Shown here one piece after another: positions 1 to 9,825 of a stretch of 64,000 nt of DNA (positions within the stretch are counted from its first letter, which is position 1; every line of letters begins with the position of its first letter). The DNA comes from Annona cherimola (taxonomy: Eukaryota > Streptophyta > Magnoliopsida > Magnoliales > Annonaceae): the NCBI GenBank assembly GCA_030490835.1, contig CM059971.1:27645817-27709816 (forward strand), given 5' to 3'. A program made the position numbers and the translations under genes. The notes below the pieces were generated by a model. It worked only from the letters and a program-made list of their open reading frames with translations. It did no database searches and had not been told where the DNA came from.

Positions 1-780
1 TCCAAATCAAATGTAGGCTATACCATGAGTCATCCAGCAACAAATCTGCCAAAAGTACATCATAAGACAACCCATTCCATCAAGGTCTAAAAATCATTTC
101 AGGATAAGTTAATATGAAATAAAATAATATGAAAGATAGATCTACCTCATGACAAACCCTTGGCAAATTGATATGCTTTAACACAGCCACACACAAGTCA
201 ACTTAGTTCACCTTTATATCATCAACAAAAATAAATAAATAGCATGAATCTAGCTTTAAACTGTCAAGGATAATTATCACACAAAAAAATTACACATTCT
301 TGATTAATTTAGAACTGCACAAAACTGTTAGGCATATATGTATTATTACCTACATTCATCATCAAATCAATATAAATACTCAGCATTTTTTCCACAATTC
401 ATGCTCTATTTAAGAATAGATATATCCACAAACTAATGAATCAATCTGCCCTGACATATATGATTAATAGAGCCTACAAATTATCTTTAGCAAATACAGG
501 GATCCAAAAATAGCAATTACATTAACTAAAAGGAAAGAGTAAATGATAACAAGAAATCGATAACTTAAACTCAAAAAAAAGGGGAAGGAGACGTCACAAT
601 AGGTCTGACCAATGACAACCCGATCTGCTAACATTTGAACTATAGGTACAAAGAGCATCCACATCTCATAACAAATTATCCAAAAAAAGAAGGGGAAATA
701 TAATATGAGAAAACAATCAAACAAACAAAAGGAGAAACAGAGACGAAACCCGTTACTGTTTAGAGTCCAGGTGCTATATC
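1..780. other. AT-rich intergenic or intronic DNA, no gene seen
   Basis: No open frame with protein-like composition and no bounded repeat is visible. If the exon-like stretch at 819-1539 is the 5' end of a minus-strand gene, this could be an intron of it, but I see no exon here. Confidence 0.4.
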
Positions 781-818
781 ATGGATCTCTAGCTTGACTG
801 TCAAAAAAGAAAAAAAAT

Positions 819-1539
819 CTAAACAAAACTCAAAAACCATCTGCCATTTTCCGCATTTGAGCTTTCGAACGGCAGCAGTGTCGTCTCAGCCCTGGCGATC
901 CAGCTCCAGCGGCAGTGTTTCCTCCCTGACAGCCTCTCAAAGTCGTAGGTGCTCCTCTCCAGAAGGAAACCCTTCAGCTTCACCTCCCCAATCCAACCTG
1001 CAGCACAACAACCATTAAAGGCCACCATGATCGAATCATCCCAAGTAAACAAGCTGCCAATGGCAGCAGCTATCTCCAGCTATAGCCTGCCGGAAACCAG
1101 CCCTCATTCATCTTCTCTTTAGGCGAAACCTCAACCCAAATAACGAAAACATATTTGAGGCCCTAGTGTCGGGAACGAAAAGACAGCAGGGGCTTACCGG
1201 TGACGGATCGATAAAAGAAGCGAGATCTGGCAACCGGAGAAGAGAAATCTCGGTCGTCAACTCCTGTAGCGTCGTCTCCTCTCCCGTGATCAGCCCTTCC
1301 CCTTTCTGCATCTTAGTGTTCAATCGGCTAATAATAGCTCCACCATCATCTACCTCCTGGCCGTCTAACCTTCCAGCTACCGTCGATTTCCTTTCCAGCA
1401 GCCGATGTCTTCGCTCTGACCAGCGTTGATAGCCCAAGAGAATGAGGTTTACACAGGCGGTGGCAAGCAAAGAGAAATGAAGGAAAGCTCGTAACCTAAC
1501 CCTAAAAGCCCTTTTGAAAATGGTAGTCCGCACAAGCAT
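819..1539 (-). other. Exon-like stretch, possible 5' end of a host gene
   Basis: GC content rises here against an AT-rich background. On the minus strand an open frame of 143 codons starts at 1539, and its 3' part (from an internal Met near 1390) reads as ordinary soluble-protein composition. It meets a good splice donor at 1197 (CCG|GTAAGC). A second open frame runs from about 1079, after an acceptor-like CTATAG, down to 819. Sequence beyond 1540 looks like a promoter or 5' leader. I do not recognise the protein and cannot pair the exons with certainty. The upstream part of the 143-codon frame may simply be 5' UTR. No downstream exon is recognised at 1-780. Confidence 0.3.
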
Positions 1540-1545
1540 TTCAAT

Positions 1546-2090
1546 TGCATGCTATCACAACGATCGTGCCACTCGAACCGTCCATCTAATCTCGGATTTC
1601 CGAAATTGATGAGGTACGCTAATTTTCCCTTAGATTTAAATAAGGAAGATTATACATTCTAGTATGGTATTCATTTCTAAAAAAAAGGAGAAAGGAGAAG
1701 AAGCATTATACATACATTATCTTTTTAATAATAATATTGTTATTATTATAAATCCTTCATTGTAACGTATGCATATATTTATGAGTAAATAATGAAAAAA
1801 ACAATAAATAAGAGAGAGTTAAAAAAATTATATGAACAAGAATTGAAAAGTAATTAGTAAAAATGTTTTCAACAAAATTTAAGATCAAAAAAATATACAT
1901 GTAAATAAAATAATAATAATAATAGTAATAAATAAATAAAAAGGCTATAGATCTCATATGAAGATCAATGAAAATTGGTAGATATAAGAATACTGCAACA
2001 TTTTCCCATCCAAGGAGACAACTACTAATATCACTATAAAAAGTGGTAAATTGTAATATATCCAAAAAATATAAATAAAATAAATAAAAT
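1546..2090. other. AT-rich spacer
   Basis: Low-complexity A/T runs with AAT-type triplet stretches. No gene or bounded element is seen. Confidence 0.4.
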
Positions 2091-2094
2091 AAAG

Positions 2095-2405
2095 AGATCC
2101 CCAGATACCCTGAAATATGATAAGGGAAAGAAAAAAATAATAAATAATAAAGAGATCGATCCCTAGATACCCTGAAATATGGTGAGGGGAAGAAAAAAAT
2201 TTAAAAAAAAATCCCCAGATACCCTGAAATATGGTGAGGGGAAGATTTGCAAAAAAAAGAGATCCTCAAATACCCTGAAATATGGTGAAAGGAAGATTTG
2301 CAAAAAATATATACATATAGAAAAAAAAGAAAATCCCTAGATATCTTGAAATATGGTGAGGGAAAGAAAATAATAATAGTAATAAATACCTTAAAATATG
2401 GAAAA
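2095..2405 (+). repeat. Minisatellite, about six copies
   Basis: The core GATACCCTGAAATATGGTGA recurs at about 2104, 2166, 2218, 2269, 2340 and 2385, separated by A-rich linkers of variable length, so the period is roughly 45-70 bp. Copies at the ends are more diverged than those in the middle. Confidence 0.8.
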
Positions 2406-2410
2406 GAAGG

Positions 2411-3607
2411 AAAAATTACAATACACCACCATTTTGATATTGCAGTTAACTTACTTGGATGAGTCGATGAAATTTCACGCATCTAAACATCTACCAGTTG
2501 ATAGGTCACATACATATGTGCTATGAATTTTAAACACTACATGAGAACTAATTATCAATACAAATTAAACGAAATCTCTTGCCTCAAAATATAACCTTAA
2601 GAATTTTATAACTTTGCTATTCACATGGTTAAAAGAGTTAAAAGTTATTTAGCTAATAAATCTATAAAAAAAGAGAGGATTATGAAAAATCATAGGAGTG
2701 CCAGAAATAACCTATAAAGAAATTATTAAGCGTATTCTAAATAGTATAAAATATAAGAAAGTAAAGAAAGTTACATAAGAGAGAAAAAATTTTAGGTGTC
2801 AACTGCACATTATTTAATGACAATGTTCATTATCATTAAAGAATGGGGGCAACTGTTAACACCCCACATAAATACGAAAATTAAATTTTTAAGTGGGCTT
2901 ACTACCATTTGCAATACACATTCAAGGTTTTGTGGATTCATTTTTGAATTTTTTAACTCATATATTTGCAAGCCCAAATTTGTGTAGGATCCATGGGCCT
3001 CCAATGCTCCAAGCCCACTATAGAGGTGACGGTCACTAATTCATATGGCAGATTAGGAGCAATTTACATCCAAAACGAAGTAGCGAGTATTTTCTCAAGA
3101 CTGGTGAAGTAGGATCGACGTAATGGACGGTTTAGATTAAATAAATAATTAGTATTTTGTGAGATTTTAATGTTCAAAATAAATTTGACCAAAGAGAGGT
3201 GGATTTGCAACATTTCAAATGGTGGACAAAAACTACCAGATCCAATCCACTAAATGAAGATCTGAACCGTTAAAGTGAGTAAGAGACATCAATAAGTGTG
3301 GACCCCATTTAAGATCAAGGAAAATGTGTGATGATCAAAGCATGGATAAAAGACACAAAATACATAAAATCAATGGCTAGGAGAAAGTTGACTTACTAGC
3401 CAAGTGAAACAAGGGCCTATTGGTGGTTTCCAAAAATCACCCATAAAATTACAAAAAAGCCCATTTTTGTTAGAGTTTTGCAAAAAAAGAAAAATGGAGT
3501 TGTGCAAAAAATTAAAAAAAAATACCAATGTGAAAATTATCAAACTTAAAAAACTATAAAAGGGGGGCCCTCTCCCTCATTTGGGGACGCAGAAACTAAC
3601 CTAGAAA
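2411..3607. other. Intergenic DNA, no gene seen
   Basis: Moderately AT-rich unique-looking sequence. Short open frames on both strands have no recognisable domain. Nothing bounded by terminal repeats was found. Confidence 0.4.
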
Positions 3608-3612
3608 AAATC

Positions 3613-3670
3613 TGTAACGCCCCAGGCCTAACAGTAAGGTATTGTCCGCTTTGGGCCTCGGCCCGCACGG
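3613..3670 (-). repeat. Left terminal inverted copy of the LTR U5 end
   Basis: Reads TGTAACGCCCC at the outer edge and is identical, in reverse, to 4172-4229. A third copy of the same 58 bp lies in direct orientation to the right one at 3787-3844. The junction with the rest of the LTR falls at 3670/3671 within a short shared GG. Confidence 0.9.
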
Positions 3671-3846
3671 GACGGAAACGTGAACCTAAAGCGGACAATA
3701 CTTAGCAGAGAAGCCAGTACGCTGCGTAACTCTGTGAGGCGCCTTTTGGGGAAAGACGGGATGCACGTGAACCCAAAGGGGCAAAACCGTGCGGGCCGAG
3801 GCCCAAAGCGGACAATACCTTACTGTTAGGCCTGGGGCGTTACAAA

Positions 3847-3859
3847 TGGTATCAGAGCC
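3847..3859 (+). other. Primer binding site, initiator Met tRNA
   Basis: TGGTATCAGAGCC lies two bases after the LTR end GTTACA. This is the usual plant TRIM and LTR-retrotransposon minus-strand primer site. Confidence 0.9.
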
Positions 3860-3919
3860 GACTCCCGACCTCCGGCCGATGTGTCCAGCGGGGACGCTGG
3901 AGCCCCAAGGGGGGGTGAA

Positions 3920-4229
3920 TGTGATATCCCACATCGGTTAGGATGAGGGGGGGAGCCTGGGCTATAAGTGGAGGCTGCCAGGTACCTCGGTGAGGCGCCT
4001 TCTGGGGAAGGACGGAATGCACGTGAACCCAGAAGGGCAAAACCGTGAGGGGAAGGACGGAAACGTGAACCTAAAGCGGACAATACTTAGCAGAGAAGCC
4101 AGTACGCTGCGTAACTCTGTGAGGCGCCTTTTGGGGAAGGACGGGATGCACGTGAACCCAAAGGGGCAAAACCGTGCGGGCCGAGGCCCAAAGCGGACAA
4201 TACCTTACTGTTAGGCCTGGGGCGTTACA
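3920..4229 (+). repeat. Right LTR of the TRIM, with TATA-like box
   Basis: Begins TGTGATATCCCACATCGG and ends GGCGTTACA. A TATAAG motif sits at 3963-3968, about 43 bases in. The LTR contains an internal duplication: a block with GTGAGGCGCCTT...ACCGTG occurs near 3991-4048 and again near 4119-4177. Confidence 0.85.
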
Positions 4230-4399
4230 AAATCCATCAGTCTCTTTTTTCAAGGTGTGGGAGATCACCTTTTTCTATTACTCCATTGCATTTTGACATC
4301 TTACTCTAATGTATTTTGACAACGGGATTGCAAAGAAGAGTCCAGGTCCAGATACCTATATGTGTCCCTTTCCTCATCATCATTTCTTTTCAGTTTTTT

Positions 4400-5110
4400 T
4401 TTTATTTTTTTAAAGGAAAATGTCAAAAAAAAATCCAGCACGTATCATCTCCCTTTTCAAATTTTTTAAAAAATCAAGTGATAAACTATCAGCATGTCAT
4501 CATCCTTCGTTTTTTTCCTCGGTCTTCATTAATATATATATATATATATTAACACTCATCTCTCATTGCATCATTTCCATTGATTTTCACCTTTTGTTTT
4601 TTTTAAAAAAAAAAGAAAAGAAAATCTCCAGCACGCTATTTGCCTTTTGCACCATCGTCTTTTTCTTTATTTATTTTTTAAAAAAAAGAAAACAAAAGAC
4701 CCACTAGCACGTTATCATCTGCCCTTTTTAATTTTGTTTTGTTTTGTTTTGTTATATATATATATATATATATATATATCAGCACTCATTTCCCATTGCA
4801 TCATCCCATTCCTCATTTATTTTCATTTTCAAATTTAAAAGAAATCCAAAAGAAAACAATACCTCTAGCATGTTATCATTCTTCTTTTTCATTTTTTTCA
4901 TTTTTTTTTTAAAAAAAACTCTGGCACGACCCTTTCTCTTGCATCACCGCTCCTTTTCATTTTTTTTGTTTTTTTTTAACTCTAGCACATTATTTATCTC
5001 CTACATTACCGCTCCTTTTCATTTTTTCATTTTTTTTTAAAAAACTCCAACGCATTATTTATCTTCTGCATTCGTCCGTTCCTTGCATGATATTACTTTT
5101 ATCATTTTTT
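4400..5110. repeat. Decayed tandem array with poly-T/poly-A linkers
   Basis: A motif close to CTAGCACGTTATTTATC recurs at about 4437, 4627, 4704, 4865, 4921, 4981 and 5047. Between copies are CATTACCGCTCC-like blocks and T-runs followed by A-runs (TTTTTTAAAAAAA). TA dinucleotide runs at 4531-4550 and 4753-4779 interrupt it. Units are about 60-100 bp and strongly diverged. Confidence 0.65.
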
Positions 5111-5199
5111 AAAAAAAATTCAAATACTTATGCAACAGATATGTATCGTTTTATTTACAAAATAAATATATTAAAAAAGTATAAAATCAAATCATCATG

Positions 5200-5480
5200 A
5201 GAATTTTATTCTGCGCAATGGGAATAACTACCCGTATCTAACTTCTAAATTGAGTTAGAGCTTAAAAAAAAAGCCTAGGGATTAAATTCCCGCCTCCACC
5301 CTCCTAGCTTTTACATATAAAATATATGTTAATTTTTCGCACTCCTAGGACCAATGTACTAGAAAAATAAAGTTGTATTTTTTTCTAGTTGTGAGTTCAC
5401 CCAGAAAAATCTTTGTATTTCAGTGCCTTATTGTATACGGACTAACCACCGTTATATGATTAGTGGCGACTCCAAAGTTA
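5200..5480 (+). mobile_element. Possible decayed gypsy-type LTR fragment
   Basis: An AAATAAAG signal near 5366 is followed by GTGGCGACTCC near 5464, a pair often seen in plant Tat/Ogre-like LTR R-U5 regions and also present in the better-bounded LTR at 59031-61410. No ends or target duplication were found. Confidence 0.25.
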
Positions 5481-5484
5481 ATAT

Positions 5485-6940
5485 ATTAAATTTTATCAAT
5501 ATTTGTACACTTGTTACTAACTGCTAATTGTGTTTAATTGAGATACATGTTTGTGTTTGACTAACTCACATCATTTAAAAATCTCTAATAACTTGCATCA
5601 TTTAAAAGCTTTAACGTTTGCATATCCCTTCTTTAACCTCCATGTCTACACATTTTATATTTTTTCCATTTCTGATCTTGAACCCCTCTTCTATACCTTT
5701 TCAATCTTTTATTTTGCATGTTTAATTCTTGTATTTAACTCGCATCATACTTAACTAGTTAACCCGCTAACTCGCATTTCATATTTGGTTGTGCATTTAC
5801 ATGTTTTCCAAACTTCACACTTATATTGTATTTTCCCCGTAACATTTGCACTTTTTTTCATAGCTATTTTATTTCTACTTTTAACATTTTTTTTGTGTTG
5901 AGCCTATCTTATATTTTTAGGCCCACTTATCGGCCCATCATAGCGCGCTAAAAACCACGTGTTATAAGTAGAAGTAGTATTGGGTATATGTAACATTAGA
6001 GGATGAGAACTTTTGTTCTCTTTGAAAGAATTTTTCTAAATCATGTTAAAACGCTAGTTGTCCATTGATTAATAAAAAAAATCCTAATTAACTTAAACAT
6101 CAAAGTGTGAATCATTACAAAATGATAATGATCGTATGCAATGAATTGCATGGGATTGTGCCATGCAAATATCATGAAACGGTTCTTCATTTTAAACAAT
6201 GTTTCTTACCCATATGTATTGGCCAAAAAAAAAAAAAAATGAAAAGAAAGGGCTAAAAATGGCTATATGCTTTAAAGGGTAATGAGTGCATAAATATATA
6301 TTAAATACTACATACATATGTCTTGAAACCTCACTATATCTGTGTGTGTGGCATGAGCTTTTTTCAAAATTTTTTTTCTTTTCTTTTTTATATGACTTCA
6401 CATGTATTCAGTTCATACACAAAATATAAATATATATATATATATATATTTGAATTTTTATTATCTTGATAATTTCAGAAATTATTAGTCTTAAAACTTT
6501 ATGATGAGAAAGATTCACTCAGAAATCAATAGTTTTCAGTCTTATTTTAGGGGAGGAAAACTACTAAACTTTGAAATTATGAAAAATATATAAATTTAAG
6601 AACGATAAATCTTGATATAAAGATTAGACACAGGCTCACATAAAAATAAAAATAAGGGCTATGCACTGAGGTTTTGATACATATGTCTGTATTGAATATT
6701 CATTATCCATAAAGCTCTGCACGCATCTATATATATTGAGTATAAATATTGGAAAGGTGTGGACGACCCAGAATTTGATGAAAATGAATTTGAATATCAC
6801 GATGAAATAAATATTTTGAGCAAGATGTGCATCTATCCAACATTTAAATTCTAAATATTCCACTCACACTACCCATACATCCACATTAGCCATTTAGGCA
6901 TCCAAGTAGTGACAATGAAATACGGAGCATGATTATATAC
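5485..6940. other. AT-rich intergenic DNA
   Basis: No gene seen. Contains a TA run near 6431-6450 and T-rich stretches only. Confidence 0.4.
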
Positions 6941-6944
6941 ATCT

Positions 6945-7298
6945 CCATATATTTTAAGTTAAAATGTAACATTCATTTATTTTATCTTACTTTTATTTTA
7001 ATTTGGTTTTTCTTCATATATATGCTTTCCTAATTGTATTTAATCCATATATTAAGTTTTGTCATTTTATAATATTTTGCATTTTTATTTTTATTTTTTA
7101 AAAAATACCAATTTCAAGGGCATTTAAGTCGTTTTCCAACCCTTAAAAAACTTGATTTAAAAAATCAAAAATAAATATACAAAAGTATTGTAAAATGACA
7201 AAACTTTGCATATAGATTAAATGCACTTAGAAAAACATGTTTATGAAGAAAAAATTATAAAAATAAATAAATGTTGTATTTTATCCTAAAATACAACA
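6945..7298. mobile_element. Foldback MITE
   Basis: The left arm (TTTTGTCATTTTATAATA near 7057, TTTTTCTTCAT near 7008) is mirrored by the right arm (TGTAAAATGACAAAA near 7189, GAAGAAAAAA near 7245). Pairing with mismatches extends out to about 6948 and 7298, around a short centre near 7120. Hence arms are well over 100 bp. Target duplication not resolved. Confidence 0.6.
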
Positions 7299-7299
7299 T

Positions 7300-9490
7300 G
7301 ATGTATATAATTAAGCTTTATGAAATATTTGATTTTAAGGACTCGTCAACATTGAAGTACTACCTAACATCGCTAATGGATTGGACACAAAAAGAAAATA
7401 ATTTAACACAAAAAAGCAATGGTTACCCACCTACACAATATTATTTTTTTGCTTGTAATTCGTCCAGTCAACATCTTAGTCCTAAAACACTGGGCGGTTA
7501 ATCAAAATGGTATACTAATTTAAGCATTTGTCCTTCTCACACGAGATTCAAATAGGCAACATATATGAGCCGGATATGCGTTAAATTTGGGTTTATCTGG
7601 ATTTTGAACAATTAAGGAGGCATCGGCCATCAGATTATATAATGTGGATCAAATTTGGAAGGACATTTCTATTATCAATGAAAAATCACAAGTGCACTTT
7701 CTTCATTCCCTATGCTCTAGTTGAGCATGAGGAATGTGAACTTAGCTTAGGCCACTTAGTTTTAGGCAGGGGTACACTTGCACGTGGTAAGCGTAACTTA
7801 GGTTAATGAAATTTAAGTTTGCCTTAAACCTAATACAATCTGATTTATAAACAAAAATAGTAATCTTAATTGTGAAATTCAAGCTAAGATTGAGTTTTAG
7901 GTTCATGTTCTCTCAACAACATATATTTATTATTCATCATCAAAGAAAAAGTATAAGATGATATATTTCTATCTTAAAGCAAGAAAAGTGAAAGAGTATT
8001 TAAGAGTTGAAAGAAAAAGATCACTTTTAGATCTTCTCTTTACATCAAGTAGATTTTTAACCCCGTTTATCTAAATTTTTCTATTTTGCAATTCAAGTAT
8101 TATGCAAAGTACTTAACGAGCATGATTTAACCAAGGTATAAATGAGTTAAGAGTGGTAATTTTAATAAGTAAATACTATAATATTGTAAGATGAGTTAGG
8201 AGGTTGTGTCTCTTCTCATACTAAATAGTAAAGTATTATATTCACATCAAAAGTGGATGAACAAGGTTTTTCATTAATAATATAATAAAATATTATTTCA
8301 TGAGTATTTAACATAAATGAATAGATTGAAGGTATTTTTTTTATTAAGACTTAATATAAAATAATATTACATGAATGAGTATAAACATCCAGGGGCTATT
8401 TATTTTCATTATTAATAAAGTAAATATATAATAGTCTATCTGACGAGTGGATGTCCAGAAGGTGTAATATTACATATATATATATATTATATTCAGGGGA
8501 CATTAGGAGAGTGATTTAAATATGTAGAAAATATAACAATATATACGGAAATCAGGTGTGCATTACCATTAACTTATTTTTTTGATTGGTATATTTTACA
8601 TTTATACAAATGCTTGCCAAGACACTTCTTCAGGTCGTGGCATTGTTGCGTTCCCATTAACTTGAAACCGAATCGATTTAAATTTAGGTTCAGGTTACAC
8701 AGTTGTAGGTTCTAGCACTAATTGAAATTAAGTTTAGGGGGCATGCCGGCTGCGTTCTAGTTGAACCCAGACGAGGTTGCATCCCTAGTCTTCCTTAATA
8801 ACGATGCAATAGTAAAAAAAAAAAAAATGAACGTGAGATTGATTTTTTAATCAGACATCTCCTTACCAAAAAAACAAAATAGTATACTAATTAATTGAGA
8901 TTTTGTGGATTTAAACTTCTTAGCTCTGTAAAATATCCTTTTTGGGTTGTTTCAATATGATAGAATGTGGAATACGATGACAAGATTAAGATAAAAAGAA
9001 AAAAGTATCGTTATCTATTGAAATTCGAAATAGAAAAGTTATATTAAAAATGAAAAAATTATATGAAAAACGAAAAGATAGATTATTATGTATTGCTAAT
9101 GAAAAACGTATTTTTATAATAAAATTTTTAATTTATCCTCATATCATGTCTATCACATCCTAGTCGTAGACCCTTAATTAGCCATGTAGATTTAGTATTA
9201 TGCATGCCTGGTGCCTAGTTACTTATACTCACATTCCATGGTTTCATTATGAGCCTTTGGCACGCACGGCAACCTATCTCCTTAATATTTGCCTCCTACT
9301 TACGTACAGACAGTACTCAACGCAACTAAGAGAGAGATTCAGAAATTTCAAGAGAGATCTAGAGTGAGAGATAGAGAGAGATTCAGAAAAAATGCCTTTG
9401 AATTTCTTTTGAAAATCCATAGAGATATAGAAAGATTTCAAATATTTTGGCGTTATATATCTTTGGAATTTTAAGATAGCTAGGATATTA
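7300..9490. other. AT-rich intergenic DNA
   Basis: No gene or bounded element recognised. Only short open frames without domain signal. Confidence 0.4.
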
Positions 9491-9505
9491 ACAAAGTAAT
9501 ATACT
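9491..9505 (+). repeat. Target-site duplication of SINE, left copy
   Basis: ACAAAGTAATATACT is repeated exactly at 9811-9825, immediately after the A-tail of the SINE. Confidence 0.95.
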
Positions 9506-9810
9506 GTCACCTGCGGCTAGCGCAGGTGGCAGGGGCGGTGGCTCCTTTAGCGTAGGTCGTGGGTTCGAATCCCACGTTGGGATTTCGACCCGAAAAAAAT
9601 GGTGTGGGAGCTGTGGTCTCCCTTTGAGGTGGGGTGGGAGCTGTTGTCTCCCTTGGGCTGGATGGAAGCTGTTCTTCCTAATTCGTTAGTGGAGCTGTGT
9701 CTCCAGATTTCTTTGGAGGAGTTATGTATCTCCTTGTTTGTAAGAATGTCTCAGAACTACAATATAATCTGTGTTGAGATGTATGTAAATATAAACCATC
9801 AAAAAAAAAA
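9506..9810 (+). mobile_element. tRNA-derived SINE, complete, with perfect TSD
   Basis: A non-coding retroposon transcribed by RNA polymerase III and copied by LINE machinery. Box A is TAGCGCAGGTGG at 9518-9529 and box B is GGTTCGAATCC at 9562-9572, the internal promoter of a tRNA gene. The body (about 9597-9760) holds three or four degenerate ~30-bp repeats built on GGGAGCTGTGGTCTCCC. It ends in A10 (9801-9810). A perfect 15-bp duplication flanks it, so 305 bp is its exact extent. The intact duplication suggests a fairly recent insertion. It is not a functional tRNA gene: no acceptor-stem pairing surrounds the boxes. Confidence 0.9.
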
Positions 9811-9825
9811 ACAAAGTAATATACT

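Larger units (their letters stand above)
3613..4229 (+). mobile_element. TRIM LTR retrotransposon with inverted U5 end
   Basis: A miniature non-coding LTR retrotransposon. The 5-bp duplication AAATC lies at 3608-3612 and 4230-4234. Inside, in order: 3613-3670 is an exact inverted copy of 4172-4229 (58 bp); 3671-3844 is a partial left LTR; 3847-3859 is a primer binding site matching initiator-Met tRNA (TGGTATCAGAGCC); 3907-3919 is a purine tract; 3920-4229 is a full 310-bp right LTR (TG...CA). The two LTR copies (3671-3844 and 4056-4229) differ at one site in 174, so the insertion is young. The left LTR lacks its first ~136 bp, replaced by the inverted U5 piece. There is no coding sequence, so movement needed helper proteins in trans. 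Confidence 0.85.

Noticed and set aside
3686..4268. Short GC-rich frames in the TRIM
   Set aside because: They repeat with the LTR copies and read through primer site and LTR ends; TRIMs are non-coding.
4316..5040. Overlapping 60-98-codon frames
   Set aside because: Phe/Lys/Ile homopolymer translations of the T-run/A-run array.
9518..9572. tRNA gene
   Set aside because: Boxes A and B are present but there is no acceptor-stem pairing, and the unit ends in an A-tail within an exact 15-bp duplication, so it is a SINE.
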